Source: an uncultured Chitinophaga sp. (GTDB lineage Bacteria; Bacteroidota; Bacteroidia; Chitinophagales; Chitinophagaceae). Taken from it: DNA of 64,000 bases. Both the position numbers and the translations under genes were made by a program. A model generated the notes under the pieces. That model saw nothing but the letters and a program-made list of their open reading frames with translations. It ran no database searches and was not told the DNA's origin. Position 1 is the first letter of the stretch; each line of letters opens with the position of its first letter. The stretch spans positions 1 through 64,000 of the forward strand of contig NZ_CABHOU010000067.1 of NCBI RefSeq assembly GCF_902168175.1. The letters run 5' to 3'. This document shows positions 25,174-33,596 of this stretch, one piece after another.

Positions 25174-27123
25174 TTACTTCACTGCCTCGATCACTGCAAC
25201 ATACCCACCGCCTTTCGCCATTTTAATGTTGAGGGAAGTGGTATTGTTAGCCTGTAAGGTTTCCATTTTGTAGTCCTTCGCGTTCTTATTGGCATTGATT
25301 CCATCTTTCCACACAGATACTTTGTAATTACCTGCTGGTAAGAAGTCGAGTTTTACATCCAGCGTACGCTCGCTCCAGTCGGTCATGGCACCGATGTACC
25401 AATTGCCGTTGGGCGCCTGGCGGGCAACAGCGACATAATCGCCTACTTTTGCCTGTAGCGGCACGGTTTGCTGCCATACAGCAGGTACAGGCCCCAGGAA
25501 CTGCATACATTCCGGTTCGCGCAGGTAGTGGGTAGGAATATCGCACAGCATTTGCAGCGGACTTTCGAACACCACATACATCGCCATCTGGTTGCAACGG
25601 GTGCCCAGCGTGTTGGGCTCGGCCGGGTTTACATAGAACTGGTCCTTCTGCACGTTCATCATGCCGCCCGGGGTAAAGTCCATTGGTCCGGCAGCCATTC
25701 TTGTAAAAGGAAGCGTAACCGTATGTTCCGGCGTGATAGTACCCGCAAATTTGCTGATTTCATTGCCAAATACGCCTTCGGAGGTCATGATGTTAGGCAA
25801 GCTGCGCAGCCAGCCTGTAGGCTTGTAGGCGCCATGGAAATCGACCATCATTTTACGGGCAGCAGCGGCTTTAGCCACGCGCTCATAGTAATTTACCATG
25901 TCCTGGTCGTCGCGCTGCATAAAGTCGACCTTAATGCCTTTGATGCCCCATTTCTGGAACTGGTTAAGGGCGGTGTCAAGCTGTTTGTCCAGCACCAGCC
26001 AGCTGCTCCAGAGCAATAGGTCTACACCTTTCTTTTCGGCATAGGCAGAAAGTTCAGCTATGTCGATACCGGGTTTCAGTTTCAGCAGGTCGCGGGTATC
26101 GCACCAGCCTTCGTCGAGCAATACATATTCGATACCGTATTTCGCGGCCACATCAATGTAATACTTGTACGTATCGTTATTAATGCCCGATTCGAAATCT
26201 ACATTGTACACGTTGTTGTAATGCCACCAGTCCCACTGTACCTTACCCGGTTTAATCCAGCTGTAATCGCCCTGCGCAGGACGTGCCAGCAGGTAGGGGA
26301 GCTGGTTGGAGATGAGGTCTTTATCATCCCTGGCTATCATCATGATGCGCCATGGGAACGACTGCGGACCGCTGATATTGGCCAGGTAGGGTTCACGTTG
26401 TGTTACCTGCTGGTCGCGGTCGCTGGTGATCTTTTTCTCCTTTGGATATTGAGGGAAAACACCGCCGATGCCGCCGTTGCCTTTACCCCTGAGCCACATG
26501 CCCGGGTAGTTAAACAGGTCGGACTCTGTAATGAGTACCTTTATACCTTTTACATCGAATAAAGCGGGTAAGCTCGCCAGTTTGGATGCATCGATGCTGT
26601 CAATTTTGTAGTTTTTGTAGAGGCGTTCGTTATGAGAGAAAAAGCCGTCTTCCTGGGGATACCAGCTACGCCCTTCTTTATCAAAATTAAATCCTGCTTT
26701 TTCATCGATTACTTTGTAAGCGCCTTTTTGGGAAGATACCCAATGCCATGCCGCTCCATTGTCAAAGGCTCGCCACTCAAGCGAAAGCCCGTTAGTAAAA
26801 TCGATGCGCAACTGGTTGTGATGATCAGTTACGTTTTTGCTTTTCTGCCATACGATGGCCTGTAGTGTTTCGTTTACACTGCTGGTTTTAGTGCCTTTCA
26901 CTTTCCAGGCGCCGGGTTTAAGCACACTGGTGTGAAGGGCGATAACGGCCTTGCCGGCCACCTCGTTACCATCAACACTTAGGGTGTAATAAACACTGTC
27001 CGCCACACTTACATCTACTTTCACCTTACCATCCGGACTTAATAAACTATAGTTCTTTTGGGCATGGAGCATGCCGGTATGCAGCAGCAGCAGTGTTGCT
27101 ACTGCAATTTTTGTTCTAAGCAT
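25174..27123 (-). CDS. Glycoside hydrolase family 97 (probable retaining alpha-galactosidase type)
   Basis: The 649-residue secreted enzyme has a signal peptide (about 1-21) and the three GH97 parts: an N-terminal beta-sandwich (SPDGKVKVDVSV), a TIM barrel (YGIEYVLLDEGWCDTRDLL, KWGIKGIKVDFMQRDDQDMVN) and a C-terminal sheet. Asp400 in KVDF sits where retaining GH97 members have their nucleophile, and Glu449 in TSEG is a candidate acid/base. Inverting SusB-type members lack that Asp. Retaining members act mainly on alpha-galactosides. It is 24 bases downstream of GH125 and so cotranscribed, perhaps trimming side chains of a mannan. Confidence 0.9.
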   Translation of the reverse strand: MLRTKIAVATLLLLHTGMLHAQKNYSLLSPDGKVKVDVSVADSVYYTLSVDGNEVAGKAVIALHTSVLKPGAWKVKGTKTSSVNETLQAIVWQKSKNVTDHHNQLRIDFTNGLSLEWRAFDNGAAWHWVSSQKGAYKVIDEKAGFNFDKEGRSWYPQEDGFFSHNERLYKNYKIDSIDASKLASLPALFDVKGIKVLITESDLFNYPGMWLRGKGNGGIGGVFPQYPKEKKITSDRDQQVTQREPYLANISGPQSFPWRIMMIARDDKDLISNQLPYLLARPAQGDYSWIKPGKVQWDWWHYNNVYNVDFESGINNDTYKYYIDVAAKYGIEYVLLDEGWCDTRDLLKLKPGIDIAELSAYAEKKGVDLLLWSSWLVLDKQLDTALNQFQKWGIKGIKVDFMQRDDQDMVNYYERVAKAAAARKMMVDFHGAYKPTGWLRSLPNIMTSEGVFGNEISKFAGTITPEHTVTLPFTRMAAGPMDFTPGGMMNVQKDQFYVNPAEPNTLGTRCNQMAMYVVFESPLQMLCDIPTHYLREPECMQFLGPVPAVWQQTVPLQAKVGDYVAVARQAPNGNWYIGAMTDWSERTLDVKLDFLPAGNYKVSVWKDGINANKNAKDYKMETLQANNTTSLNIKMAKGGGYVAVIEAVK

Positions 27124-27147
27124 CAGGTGTTATTTAAACATGATCGA

Positions 27148-28569
27148 TTATGCCAGCAGGTGCGGCCTTTCCTTGTATACTTTCCACAGGAACTCGCCGA
27201 ACAGGGTATTAGCCCATGCGAACCATGAACGGGTGAACTTCTTTGGATCGTTTTTATGGAATGCCTCGTGCATAAAGCCCGTATCGCCATGTGTTTTACG
27301 CAGCTGGTCGATGCAGGTTTTGATTTCCTGGTCGTTGGTGCTGGTAATACCGCGCATGGTAATACTCATTGGCCATATCATATCGCGGCCAACGTGCGGA
27401 CCACCAATACCTTCGGCTGCAGTGCCTTTGAAGAAGTAAGGGTTGTCCAGCGACAATACAAAACGGCGGGTATTCTGATAAACAGGGTCGCTCAGTTTTA
27501 CTGCATTGAGGTAAGGCATAGACAGCAGGCTGGGTACGTTGGAATCGTCCATTACGTTGAAGCTGCTGTAACCGTCGGTTTCGAAGGCGTATATTTTGCC
27601 GTATTTCTTGTGGTTTACGGTTGCATATTGCTTCAGTGCGGCATCTACTTCGTTTGCCAGGGCAGTTAGTTCTGCGGCCAGGGCACTGTCTTTGGAGATC
27701 GTTTTAACCATTTCCGCAGCTTCGCGGAGGCTTACGAGGGCAAAGAAGTTAGAAGGGATGAGGAACTGGTAAACAGTGGCATCGTCGCTGGGTCTGAAGG
27801 CCGAGCAGATGAGGCCTACCGGTTTAACAGGGTAACCGTAACCGCTCATGGGTTGTGTATCGGTAGCATGTGGCGTGCTGCGCTGGAACTTGTAAGGGCC
27901 CAGGTCGTTTTTACGCTGTTGCTCGCGGAATGTTTTTAAGATGGTAGCAATGGATTTCTTCCAGTCTTCATTAAACGGTTTTGTATCGCCGCTTATTTTC
28001 CAGTAGTTGTAAGCCAGGCGGATAGGGTAACAGATAGAATCTATTTCCCATTTGCGTTCGTGTACACCTGGTTGCATAGCCGTATGATCGGTTGCCCATT
28101 CGCCCACCTTTTTAGGATCGTCGTAGAAGGCGTTTGCGTAAGGATCTTTCAGGATACAGGCAGTTTGCCTGTTAATAACACCGGCAATAAGGTCTTGTAA
28201 AGGTTTATCCTGTTTGATGAACTGGATATAAGGCCATACCTGCGCGCTGCTGTCGCGAAGCCACATAGCGTCGATGTCGCCGGTAATTACGTACGTATCG
28301 GGCTGACCATTTTTGGTGTCATGGAAAACGGTAGTATCGAGCGTATTAGGGAAACAGTTTTCGAATAACCATCCCAGCTCTTCGTTCTTCACATTTTTCT
28401 TAAACTCCGCAATAGCGCTTTCTACAGCTTTTGAAGTGAATCTTCTCTTCTCTGGTGCAATCCTGACAGTAGGGAAAGCCATGGGAGGTGCAGCAAAAGC
28501 AACTTTGTCGGCAAGGAGCAGGCCGGCGCCAAGTACGCTCGCGTTCCTGATGAAATTTCTTCTTTCCAT
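27148..28569 (-). CDS. Glycoside hydrolase family 125 exo-alpha-1,6-mannosidase with Tat signal
   Basis: The 473-residue enzyme is a metal-independent exo-alpha-mannosidase with an (alpha/alpha)6 fold. Family motifs: VITGDIDAMWLRDSSAQVWPY, DDPKKVGEWATDHTAMQPGVHERKWEIDSICYPIRL, SAFRPSDDATVYQFLIPSNFFA, GGPHVGRDMIWPMSI, and GFMHEAFHKNDPKKFTRSWFAWANTLFGE. The N-terminus has a twin-arginine signal (ERRNFIRNASVLGAGLLL), so it is exported folded to the periplasm. It would trim oligomers released by the GH76 enzyme. A TTG two codons upstream is rejected in favour of the ATG at 28569. Confidence 0.93.
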   Translation of the reverse strand: MERRNFIRNASVLGAGLLLADKVAFAAPPMAFPTVRIAPEKRRFTSKAVESAIAEFKKNVKNEELGWLFENCFPNTLDTTVFHDTKNGQPDTYVITGDIDAMWLRDSSAQVWPYIQFIKQDKPLQDLIAGVINRQTACILKDPYANAFYDDPKKVGEWATDHTAMQPGVHERKWEIDSICYPIRLAYNYWKISGDTKPFNEDWKKSIATILKTFREQQRKNDLGPYKFQRSTPHATDTQPMSGYGYPVKPVGLICSAFRPSDDATVYQFLIPSNFFALVSLREAAEMVKTISKDSALAAELTALANEVDAALKQYATVNHKKYGKIYAFETDGYSSFNVMDDSNVPSLLSMPYLNAVKLSDPVYQNTRRFVLSLDNPYFFKGTAAEGIGGPHVGRDMIWPMSITMRGITSTNDQEIKTCIDQLRKTHGDTGFMHEAFHKNDPKKFTRSWFAWANTLFGEFLWKVYKERPHLLA

Positions 28570-28593
28570 TTTCAAATCGTGGTTTTAGCGGGG

Positions 28594-28601
28594 TAAAGAT
28601 A
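28594..28601 (-). promoter_or_regulatory. -7-like promoter element for the GH125-GH97 operon
   Basis: The minus-strand reading TATCTTTA differs from TANNTTTG only at the last base and lies 24 bases before the GH125 ATG. Confidence 0.45.
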
Positions 28602-28705
28602 ACGGCTTTGGTTTAGTTAAAGAAAGCTAAATGTTACAACGATTTAGCAATAGTGCAGGAGCGGGTTTGAGTAAATTGATAATTGGCGCGGTTAAAAAAT
28701 ACAAA

Positions 28706-28723
28706 GCCGGGCATTACCCCGGC
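28706..28723 (-). terminator. Terminator of the DoxX gene
   Basis: GCCGGG (28706-28711) pairs with CCCGGC (28718-28723). On the minus strand it is followed by TTTGTATTTTTT. It lies 33 bases past the DoxX stop. Confidence 0.75.
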
Positions 28724-28756
28724 CTTGCGCTATATGAATAGATAAATAAGAGCAGG

Positions 28757-29212
28757 TTAATGTCTTAATTTGGGAGCAAACAGCCGGTAGTCTGCCGAAT
28801 ATTTGCCAGGCCCTGTAATCAGCAATAGTAAAGCAATGGCGAAGTACACAAGGGCCAGTTCGAACGAAGGGCCGCCTTTCATATCAACAAAGGGTTGTTG
28901 AAAAATTACTGCGTGCATGTACACGGCTACGGCCATGGTGCACATAAGGCCCAATGCCGCAATGGGTGTTGCAAATCCGATGATAAGCGCAATACCACCA
29001 CCGAATTCGGATACAGCAGCCAGCATCTGCAGAAAAGCAGGAATTGCCAACGGCGAGCCTGGTGGATTCCAGCTTAACGGGGTTTGTATTTTACCCCAGC
29101 CATGATAAAGAAATGCGATGCCCACTACAAGCCGTAAAATGAGTAACGCCAGTGAAATACCATTGGTGTATCCTGGTCTGCCAAGCAGTGTTTGGGCGAA
29201 GGTTTTTGCCAT
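28757..29212 (-). CDS. DoxX family membrane protein
   Basis: The 151-residue protein has four membrane segments. DoxX motifs include LLILRLVVGIAFLYHGWGKI, FLQMLAAVSEFGGGIALIIGFATPIAALGL, AVYMHAVIF and a final LVYFAIALLLLITGPGKYSAD. DoxX proteins are subunits or partners of membrane oxidoreductases, and some act in thiol or sulfur stress. No partner gene is adjacent, so it looks like a single-gene unit divergent from the AraC gene. Confidence 0.88.
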   Translation of the reverse strand: MAKTFAQTLLGRPGYTNGISLALLILRLVVGIAFLYHGWGKIQTPLSWNPPGSPLAIPAFLQMLAAVSEFGGGIALIIGFATPIAALGLMCTMAVAVYMHAVIFQQPFVDMKGGPSFELALVYFAIALLLLITGPGKYSADYRLFAPKLRH

Positions 29213-29419
29213 AGTCTGGTTATTTTGATGAGCATTTGGTTCCTGTAGGTTGATTACAAAGGGCTGAAAGTATTAACATACAACCGTTTAAAAGGTTCAT
29301 TGGAGTAACTAAATTTTCCGTTAAACGTACATGTATGAACGCTATAATACTGCATAAGCCGTGCCAGAGCTAATGAGAGCAGATAATACAAGCGAAGCAA
29401 AAAGCATTATCTTTAATAA

Positions 29420-30229
29420 ATGGAATTTAAGCAGATACTTCCCCCCGCTTTCCTGCGCCCCTACATCCGGCATTACTGGATGCTGGAAAGCAATGGTGTT
29501 GAGGGCGGCAGCTTCCGCACTATTGCGGATGGCTGTCCGGGACTTATTTTCCAGCAACCTGATAAGGGCGTGATGTACCAGTTCGATAAAAAGCTGCCCG
29601 GTATATTCCTGTTCGGGCAAGCCACTGGCCATGCCACCATTCATATGGAAGGCAGTTTTGCCGCTACGGGCATCTTTTTCCAGCCCGATGCCCTTAAATC
29701 CTTATTCGGTATGAATGCAGGGGAATTAACAGACACCTGTACCGATCTTTCCCCACTGGCGAAGCCGTTCGGGTTTTACCTGGAGGAACAGTTAGCGGCA
29801 GCCAGTGATGAAACCTCTCGCATCAACATTCTTTCCGAGTACCTGGTTACAATGCTTAAAAAGCAACAGGGGAGGATAGATCAGCAAATGCAATATGCAC
29901 TGCAACGTATTACGGAGAGTAATGGGAATGTGAGCATCAAAAACCTGAGAGATGAGTTGAATTTGACGGAGCGCAGCTTCGAGCGCCGTTTTAAACAGTA
30001 CATTGGTATACCACCCAGTTTGTTTTCCCGTATTACCCGCTTCCAGTCGTCGTTACAGCAGTTGCGCCATCACAATTTCGATAAGCTGTCGGACATTGCC
30101 TTCGTTAACGACTATGCCGACCAGTCGCACTTTATACGTGCGTTTAAAGAGTTTGCAGGTGTTTCGCCCCTGCAGTACAAAAAGCAGCCCCACGAAATAA
30201 TGGAGAACCTCTCGCTTATCTCCCGTTAA
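29420..30229 (+). CDS. AraC-family transcriptional regulator
   Basis: The 269-residue protein has an N-terminal sensor (about 1-130; LPPAFLRPYIRHYWMLESNG, ADGCPGLIFQQPDKG) of the kind seen in DUF6597-type AraC proteins. The two helix-turn-helix units at about 165-260 include NVSIKNLRDELNLTERSFERRFKQYIGIPPSLFSRITRFQ and KLSDIAFVNDYADQSHFIRAFKEFAGVSPLQY. It probably controls the flanking DoxX or NmrA-like gene. TATCTTTA at 29409-29416 is too close to the ATG to be a normal promoter unless the mRNA is leaderless. Confidence 0.9.
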   Translation: MEFKQILPPAFLRPYIRHYWMLESNGVEGGSFRTIADGCPGLIFQQPDKGVMYQFDKKLPGIFLFGQATGHATIHMEGSFAATGIFFQPDALKSLFGMNAGELTDTCTDLSPLAKPFGFYLEEQLAAASDETSRINILSEYLVTMLKKQQGRIDQQMQYALQRITESNGNVSIKNLRDELNLTERSFERRFKQYIGIPPSLFSRITRFQSSLQQLRHHNFDKLSDIAFVNDYADQSHFIRAFKEFAGVSPLQYKKQPHEIMENLSLISR

Positions 30230-30272
30230 ACAGATTGTCGGTTTCGTTCTATTTTCCGCCTTGTGTGGGTCA

Positions 30273-30280
30273 TAGTTTTG
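30273..30280 (+). promoter_or_regulatory. -7 promoter element for the NmrA-like gene
   Basis: TAGTTTTG matches TANNTTTG and lies 18 bases before the ATG at 30299. Confidence 0.5.
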
Positions 30281-30298
30281 TGTTATAAAATTCAAACT

Positions 30299-30940
30299 AT
30301 GAAAAAGATCATCATTTTTGGCGCCACAGGCGGAACAGGTAAACATCTCGTAACACAGGCGCTGGAACAAGGCCAACAGGTAACCGCTTTCGTTCGCGAT
30401 CCCTCTAAATTGCAGGTGCATCATCCCAAACTGAACATCGTAAAAGGCGATGTGTTAAACGCAGCTTCTGTTGCGCAGGCTGTAAGAGGCCATGAAGTGG
30501 TATTGTCTTCTATCGGCGCACCGGCTAACAAAACGGGCGTATTACGCTCGCAGGGCACGCAGCATATTGTTCAGGGCATGGAAGAAGCAGGTATTAAACG
30601 GCTGATTTGCCAAACCTCGCTCGGTTATGGCGATAGCGTCAGCACATTAGACCAAACACCATTTTACTTTAAATATTTAATTGTTCCTTTTTTGTTGAAG
30701 AAAGGCTTTGCCGATCATGCTTTGCAGGAGGAGTACATTAAACACAGCCGCCTCGACTGGGTAATTGTTCGCCCCGGCAACCTGACGGATGGGGAGCATA
30801 CACGCAGCTACAGGCATGGGTTTGCATCTACCGATAAAAAAATAAAAGTGAAGGTGTCGCGTGCAGATGTGGCGGATTTTATGCTGAAGCAGCTGGATTC
30901 GGATACTTACCTGCATAAAACACCGGGTGTTTCCTATTAA
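30299..30940 (+). CDS. NAD(P)H-binding atypical SDR (NmrA/BVR-B-like)
   Basis: The 213-residue protein has the Rossmann motif IIFGATGGTGKHLVTQAL at its start. Other signs are VTAFVRDPSKL (Arg for NADPH), KGDVLNAASVAQAVRGHEVVLSSIGA and LDWVIVRPGNLTDGEHTRSYRHG, which resemble biliverdin-reductase-B-like or flavin-reductase-like members. The substrate is unknown. The ATG at 30299 begins the Rossmann strand directly. The frame overlaps the convergent pirin-like gene by 4 bases. Confidence 0.87.
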   Translation: MKKIIIFGATGGTGKHLVTQALEQGQQVTAFVRDPSKLQVHHPKLNIVKGDVLNAASVAQAVRGHEVVLSSIGAPANKTGVLRSQGTQHIVQGMEEAGIKRLICQTSLGYGDSVSTLDQTPFYFKYLIVPFLLKKGFADHALQEEYIKHSRLDWVIVRPGNLTDGEHTRSYRHGFASTDKKIKVKVSRADVADFMLKQLDSDTYLHKTPGVSY

Positions 30941-31647
30941 ACGCCCGCTTCAATAATAAACAGGATGGCCTGGTTGCTAAGTGCTTCAAATTCCAGTTCT
31001 GGTGTGTCCCATAGCGCTACCCCATCTCTTTCGTGCAGCAGCCTGCCGTTTACCTCAAACGCACCCTGTATAACAATGGCATATGCCCCTTTTTCCGGTT
31101 CCTGCAAGCGGTAGGTGCTGTCGGCACGGCCGTCGAATTTTCCCATGGCGAAAGTGAGGCCCGGCAACCCGTTAATATTCCATTTCTCGAGCGTATTGAT
31201 CTTCGTTACGTCGAACGCGAAAAGTCGCGGTGTTTTAATTAACGGAGCGTCGCCGGTTTTAAGCAGGATGGTCATATAATTTACCAGTTGCAACGCATCT
31301 TCGTAAGGATTACCGATCGTAAAGTGGCTGCCCTTTTGAACGAACGCGAACATCATTTCGCCCGCTCCGATAATTGTTTGGTGATCCTGCCCGTTAGTGT
31401 AGGTAACGGCACCTGCAACAGGTAGTAGCCACAGGTAACTGTCCTCCTGTACTTCGGTGGTTAGTTGATGCCCGCCGGCCAGCGTTTCATCGTTGAGCGC
31501 GTACAACGCGCCGAATGCTTCGCGTTGCGGCTGTTGATAGGCTCCCGAGTTAAAGGTGTAAAATATCCTGTGCCAACTGTTTTGCTGTACACCACGCTGG
31601 TCGGCCAGGTAAATGCGGCCGGGACTATTATCTTTCATGCTGTCCAT
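30937..31647 (-). CDS. Pirin-like bicupin protein (YhhW/quercetinase-like)
   Basis: The 236-residue protein has two cupin halves: SWHRIFYTFNSGAYQQPQREAFGALYALNDETLAGG at the start and a C-terminal half with KGAYAIVIQGAFEVNGRLLHERDGVALWD. This is the pattern of pirin-family C-terminal cupins. Some members have quercetin dioxygenase activity. The usual N-terminal HPHxGF metal motif is not evident, so metal binding is uncertain. The start overlaps the end of the upstream orphan gene by 20 bases, suggesting translational coupling. A second ATG lies at 31638. Confidence 0.8.
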   Translation of the reverse strand: MDSMKDNSPGRIYLADQRGVQQNSWHRIFYTFNSGAYQQPQREAFGALYALNDETLAGGHQLTTEVQEDSYLWLLPVAGAVTYTNGQDHQTIIGAGEMMFAFVQKGSHFTIGNPYEDALQLVNYMTILLKTGDAPLIKTPRLFAFDVTKINTLEKWNINGLPGLTFAMGKFDGRADSTYRLQEPEKGAYAIVIQGAFEVNGRLLHERDGVALWDTPELEFEALSNQAILFIIEAGV

Positions 31648-32152
31648 ATTTTAACGTGTGTATGCTTACGTAAGGAGAAAGGCGGAGTTGATGCACCGCC
31701 ACACTGCCATCTTGTGCGGGCGTAGTGGCTGCATCCGATAATACCAGGTAATCACCGATGGATTCGTGCCAGTATAACGGATGGCTGTAGAAGTTGATAG
31801 CCACCTGGTGTTTCTTAATATCTGCCCTGTCCGAATTAATGATCTCGAACTGAAAGTTTTCGAATGGGAGGAAAAGTTTGCCCAGGTTGTCGGTGATATC
31901 TGGCACTTTGCCGTTAAGCTGCCGTAGGTAATTGACGATAGCGGCACTTACCAGGAAGTGTAATTGCTCTGCCCCTGGCACCTTTTGCAGCAACTCGCCA
32001 AAAGTGCGATGCTGCTTGCGCTGGTCGAGCGACTGCGCCTGCATCCGGAACTCCGCAAAGCTATCTTCAAACACCAGTTTGTCCCAGGCTTTCACCGAAT
32101 GGGTATCTATGATTTTCCGGTAACAAAGCGTAATGATTTTTGAAGACAACAT
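31628..32152 (-). CDS. Conserved-looking protein of unknown function, coupled to the pirin-like gene
   Basis: This 174-residue soluble protein has no signal peptide. I do not recognise a family. It has an acidic and aromatic central part (DITDNLGKLFLPFENFQFEIINSD) and a C-terminal INFYSHPLYWHESIGDYLVLSD. The gene lies between the lipoprotein dioxygenase (15 bases upstream) and the pirin-like gene (20-base overlap), all on the minus strand. A three-gene operon is likely, with a role tied to the cupin or the dioxygenase. Confidence 0.7.
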   Translation of the reverse strand: MLSSKIITLCYRKIIDTHSVKAWDKLVFEDSFAEFRMQAQSLDQRKQHRTFGELLQKVPGAEQLHFLVSAAIVNYLRQLNGKVPDITDNLGKLFLPFENFQFEIINSDRADIKKHQVAINFYSHPLYWHESIGDYLVLSDAATTPAQDGSVAVHQLRLSPYVSIHTLKYGQHER

Positions 32153-32167
32153 GCGTGAGTGAATTAA

Positions 32168-32899
32168 TTAAGGAACATTCAGTTTGATGAATAACGCAAA
32201 GCCTTCGGTGGTGCTACCGGTAACAGTGGCTATTTCAGTGCCTGCCGAATCGTCGCTGAACACGTTGTCGCTTTTGTTGTAAGTGTAACCGCTCATACCT
32301 TTGCTGTACCCGTTTATAAGTGCAACGGCGGTGCCGCTGCCTTCAGGGAAAGCGATTTGTGTAACCTTCAGTGATGTGCCCGAGGCATCGTAAATATGCA
32401 CGTGGATATGTGTGGCCCTGCCGTTGTACCAACCAGGGAAGATGGAGGTAAATGTAACCTGTCCGCTGGCATCGGTGGTTTGACGGCCGCGCAGAAAATG
32501 CACGCTTGTGTAATTCGTGCTTTGCATGCCTGAGCCGCCATATTCAGAATAGTTGCCTTCCTTATCGCAGTGCCAGATGTCCACAATGGCATTAGCCAGC
32601 GCCGCGCAGCCGTTGCTCACCTTTCCAACGGTGATAGTGGCGGTTAGTTTGTACCCCGTACGGCCATCGGTAATATCACTTCTTACATAAGAAGAAGGGC
32701 TTTTAGTAGGGAAGGGGCCTTCCGTTTCGGATGGTGCTACTACGCAATTCGTATTACCAGAGCCGGGCGTGGTTACTTCACCTCCAGCGCTGGTTTCTGT
32801 GTCAGACGCGCTGTCTTTTTTGCAGGCAGCTGCCAGCGGTGCTACAAAGGCAACCCCAAGGGCTGCGAAACTGTTTTTGAGGAAGGATTTTCTTTCCAT
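32168..32899 (-). CDS. Intradiol ring-cleavage dioxygenase-like lipoprotein
   Basis: The 243-residue precursor has a lipoprotein-like signal (APLAAAC, Cys at 26) after a basic start. The catalytic domain resembles the beta subunit of protocatechuate 3,4-dioxygenase. SETEGPFP, ANAIVDIWHCDKEGNYSEY (Tyr117) and FPGWYNGRATHIHVHIY (Tyr158, His164, His166) supply the four non-haem Fe(III) ligands. It would open catechol-type rings outside the cytoplasm. No aromatic-degradation genes surround it, so the substrate may be an extracellular phenolic. It heads the operon with the orphan and pirin-like genes. Confidence 0.88.
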   Translation of the reverse strand: MERKSFLKNSFAALGVAFVAPLAAACKKDSASDTETSAGGEVTTPGSGNTNCVVAPSETEGPFPTKSPSSYVRSDITDGRTGYKLTATITVGKVSNGCAALANAIVDIWHCDKEGNYSEYGGSGMQSTNYTSVHFLRGRQTTDASGQVTFTSIFPGWYNGRATHIHVHIYDASGTSLKVTQIAFPEGSGTAVALINGYSKGMSGYTYNKSDNVFSDDSAGTEIATVTGSTTEGFALFIKLNVP

Positions 32900-32925
32900 G
32901 GTCGTACTGTGTTTAGATGCTTTTC

Positions 32926-32933
32926 CAAAAATA
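32926..32933 (-). promoter_or_regulatory. -7 promoter element for the dioxygenase operon
   Basis: The minus-strand reading TATTTTTG matches TANNTTTG and lies 27 bases before the ATG. Confidence 0.5.
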
Positions 32934-33569
32934 GGAGAAGTGCCTAACGCGGTAATGCGAGTGTCGGTAGATGCCGTTTATTTACCGGTTAATGCTTTTC
33001 GCCAGTACGGCTTTAACAATTTGTTGTGAATCTTTCCGGTAGGATGGCTGTTGGTTACTGCCGGCCGGGAAGTAAGCGGTTTTTGAGCGGGAATCTTTCA
33101 GTTACTAGACACTTTTTACTGCAGATGAACTGCCTGCTGCACCGGTATTGCTGCCCTGGTGTGACGGGCTTTTTATTAGAATGCCTATATGCCTGTTCCT
33201 GATGTATGGGAACCCTTTTGCGTATTGGTATACTCAGTTGATGAAAATGGTGTCCAGTATATTCGTTTGCGTTAGATGTGATTTACGTGTGGATAAATAT
33301 AACAGCCATTGCCCGCAAGAACCTCAATGGATGTGTTGGCTATAAAAGTAACTCCGGTTTGTTATTTGTGAAGGAGTCCGAACATTAACCTGACGGAACC
33401 ATGTTTATTGCCATTTAACCCAATGCCGCCAAAGGAGGGCGTAGACTTTAGACTTATGTAATATTTAGGTTTCATCCAAAGGGATGATTATTATTCATTA
33501 GGATATGGAATTTTCACAAAAGGACAAATTAATTTAATTGACAATCAGGCCGTAGGCCGAAAAAGTAAC
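32934..33569. other. Intergenic stretch without identifiable gene
   Basis: The stretch is AT-rich in parts and carries only short open frames (the longest is 65 codons at 33148-33345) with no family features. I see no repeat, tRNA or hairpin beyond the terminator at 33570. Confidence 0.5.
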
Positions 33570-33593
33570 GCCCTGCACATTCCTGTGCGGGGC
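33570..33593 (-). terminator. Terminator of the NDH-2 gene
   Basis: GCCCTGCACA (33570-33579) pairs with TGTGCGGGGC (33584-33593) over a TTCC loop. On the minus strand GTTACTTTTT follows. It is 3 bases from the stop. Confidence 0.8.
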
Positions 33594-33596
33594 TGT

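Noticed and set aside
32934..33569. Possible tRNA or small gene in the 600-base gap
   Set aside because: No cloverleaf-like arms or T-loop sequence and no credible frame were found.
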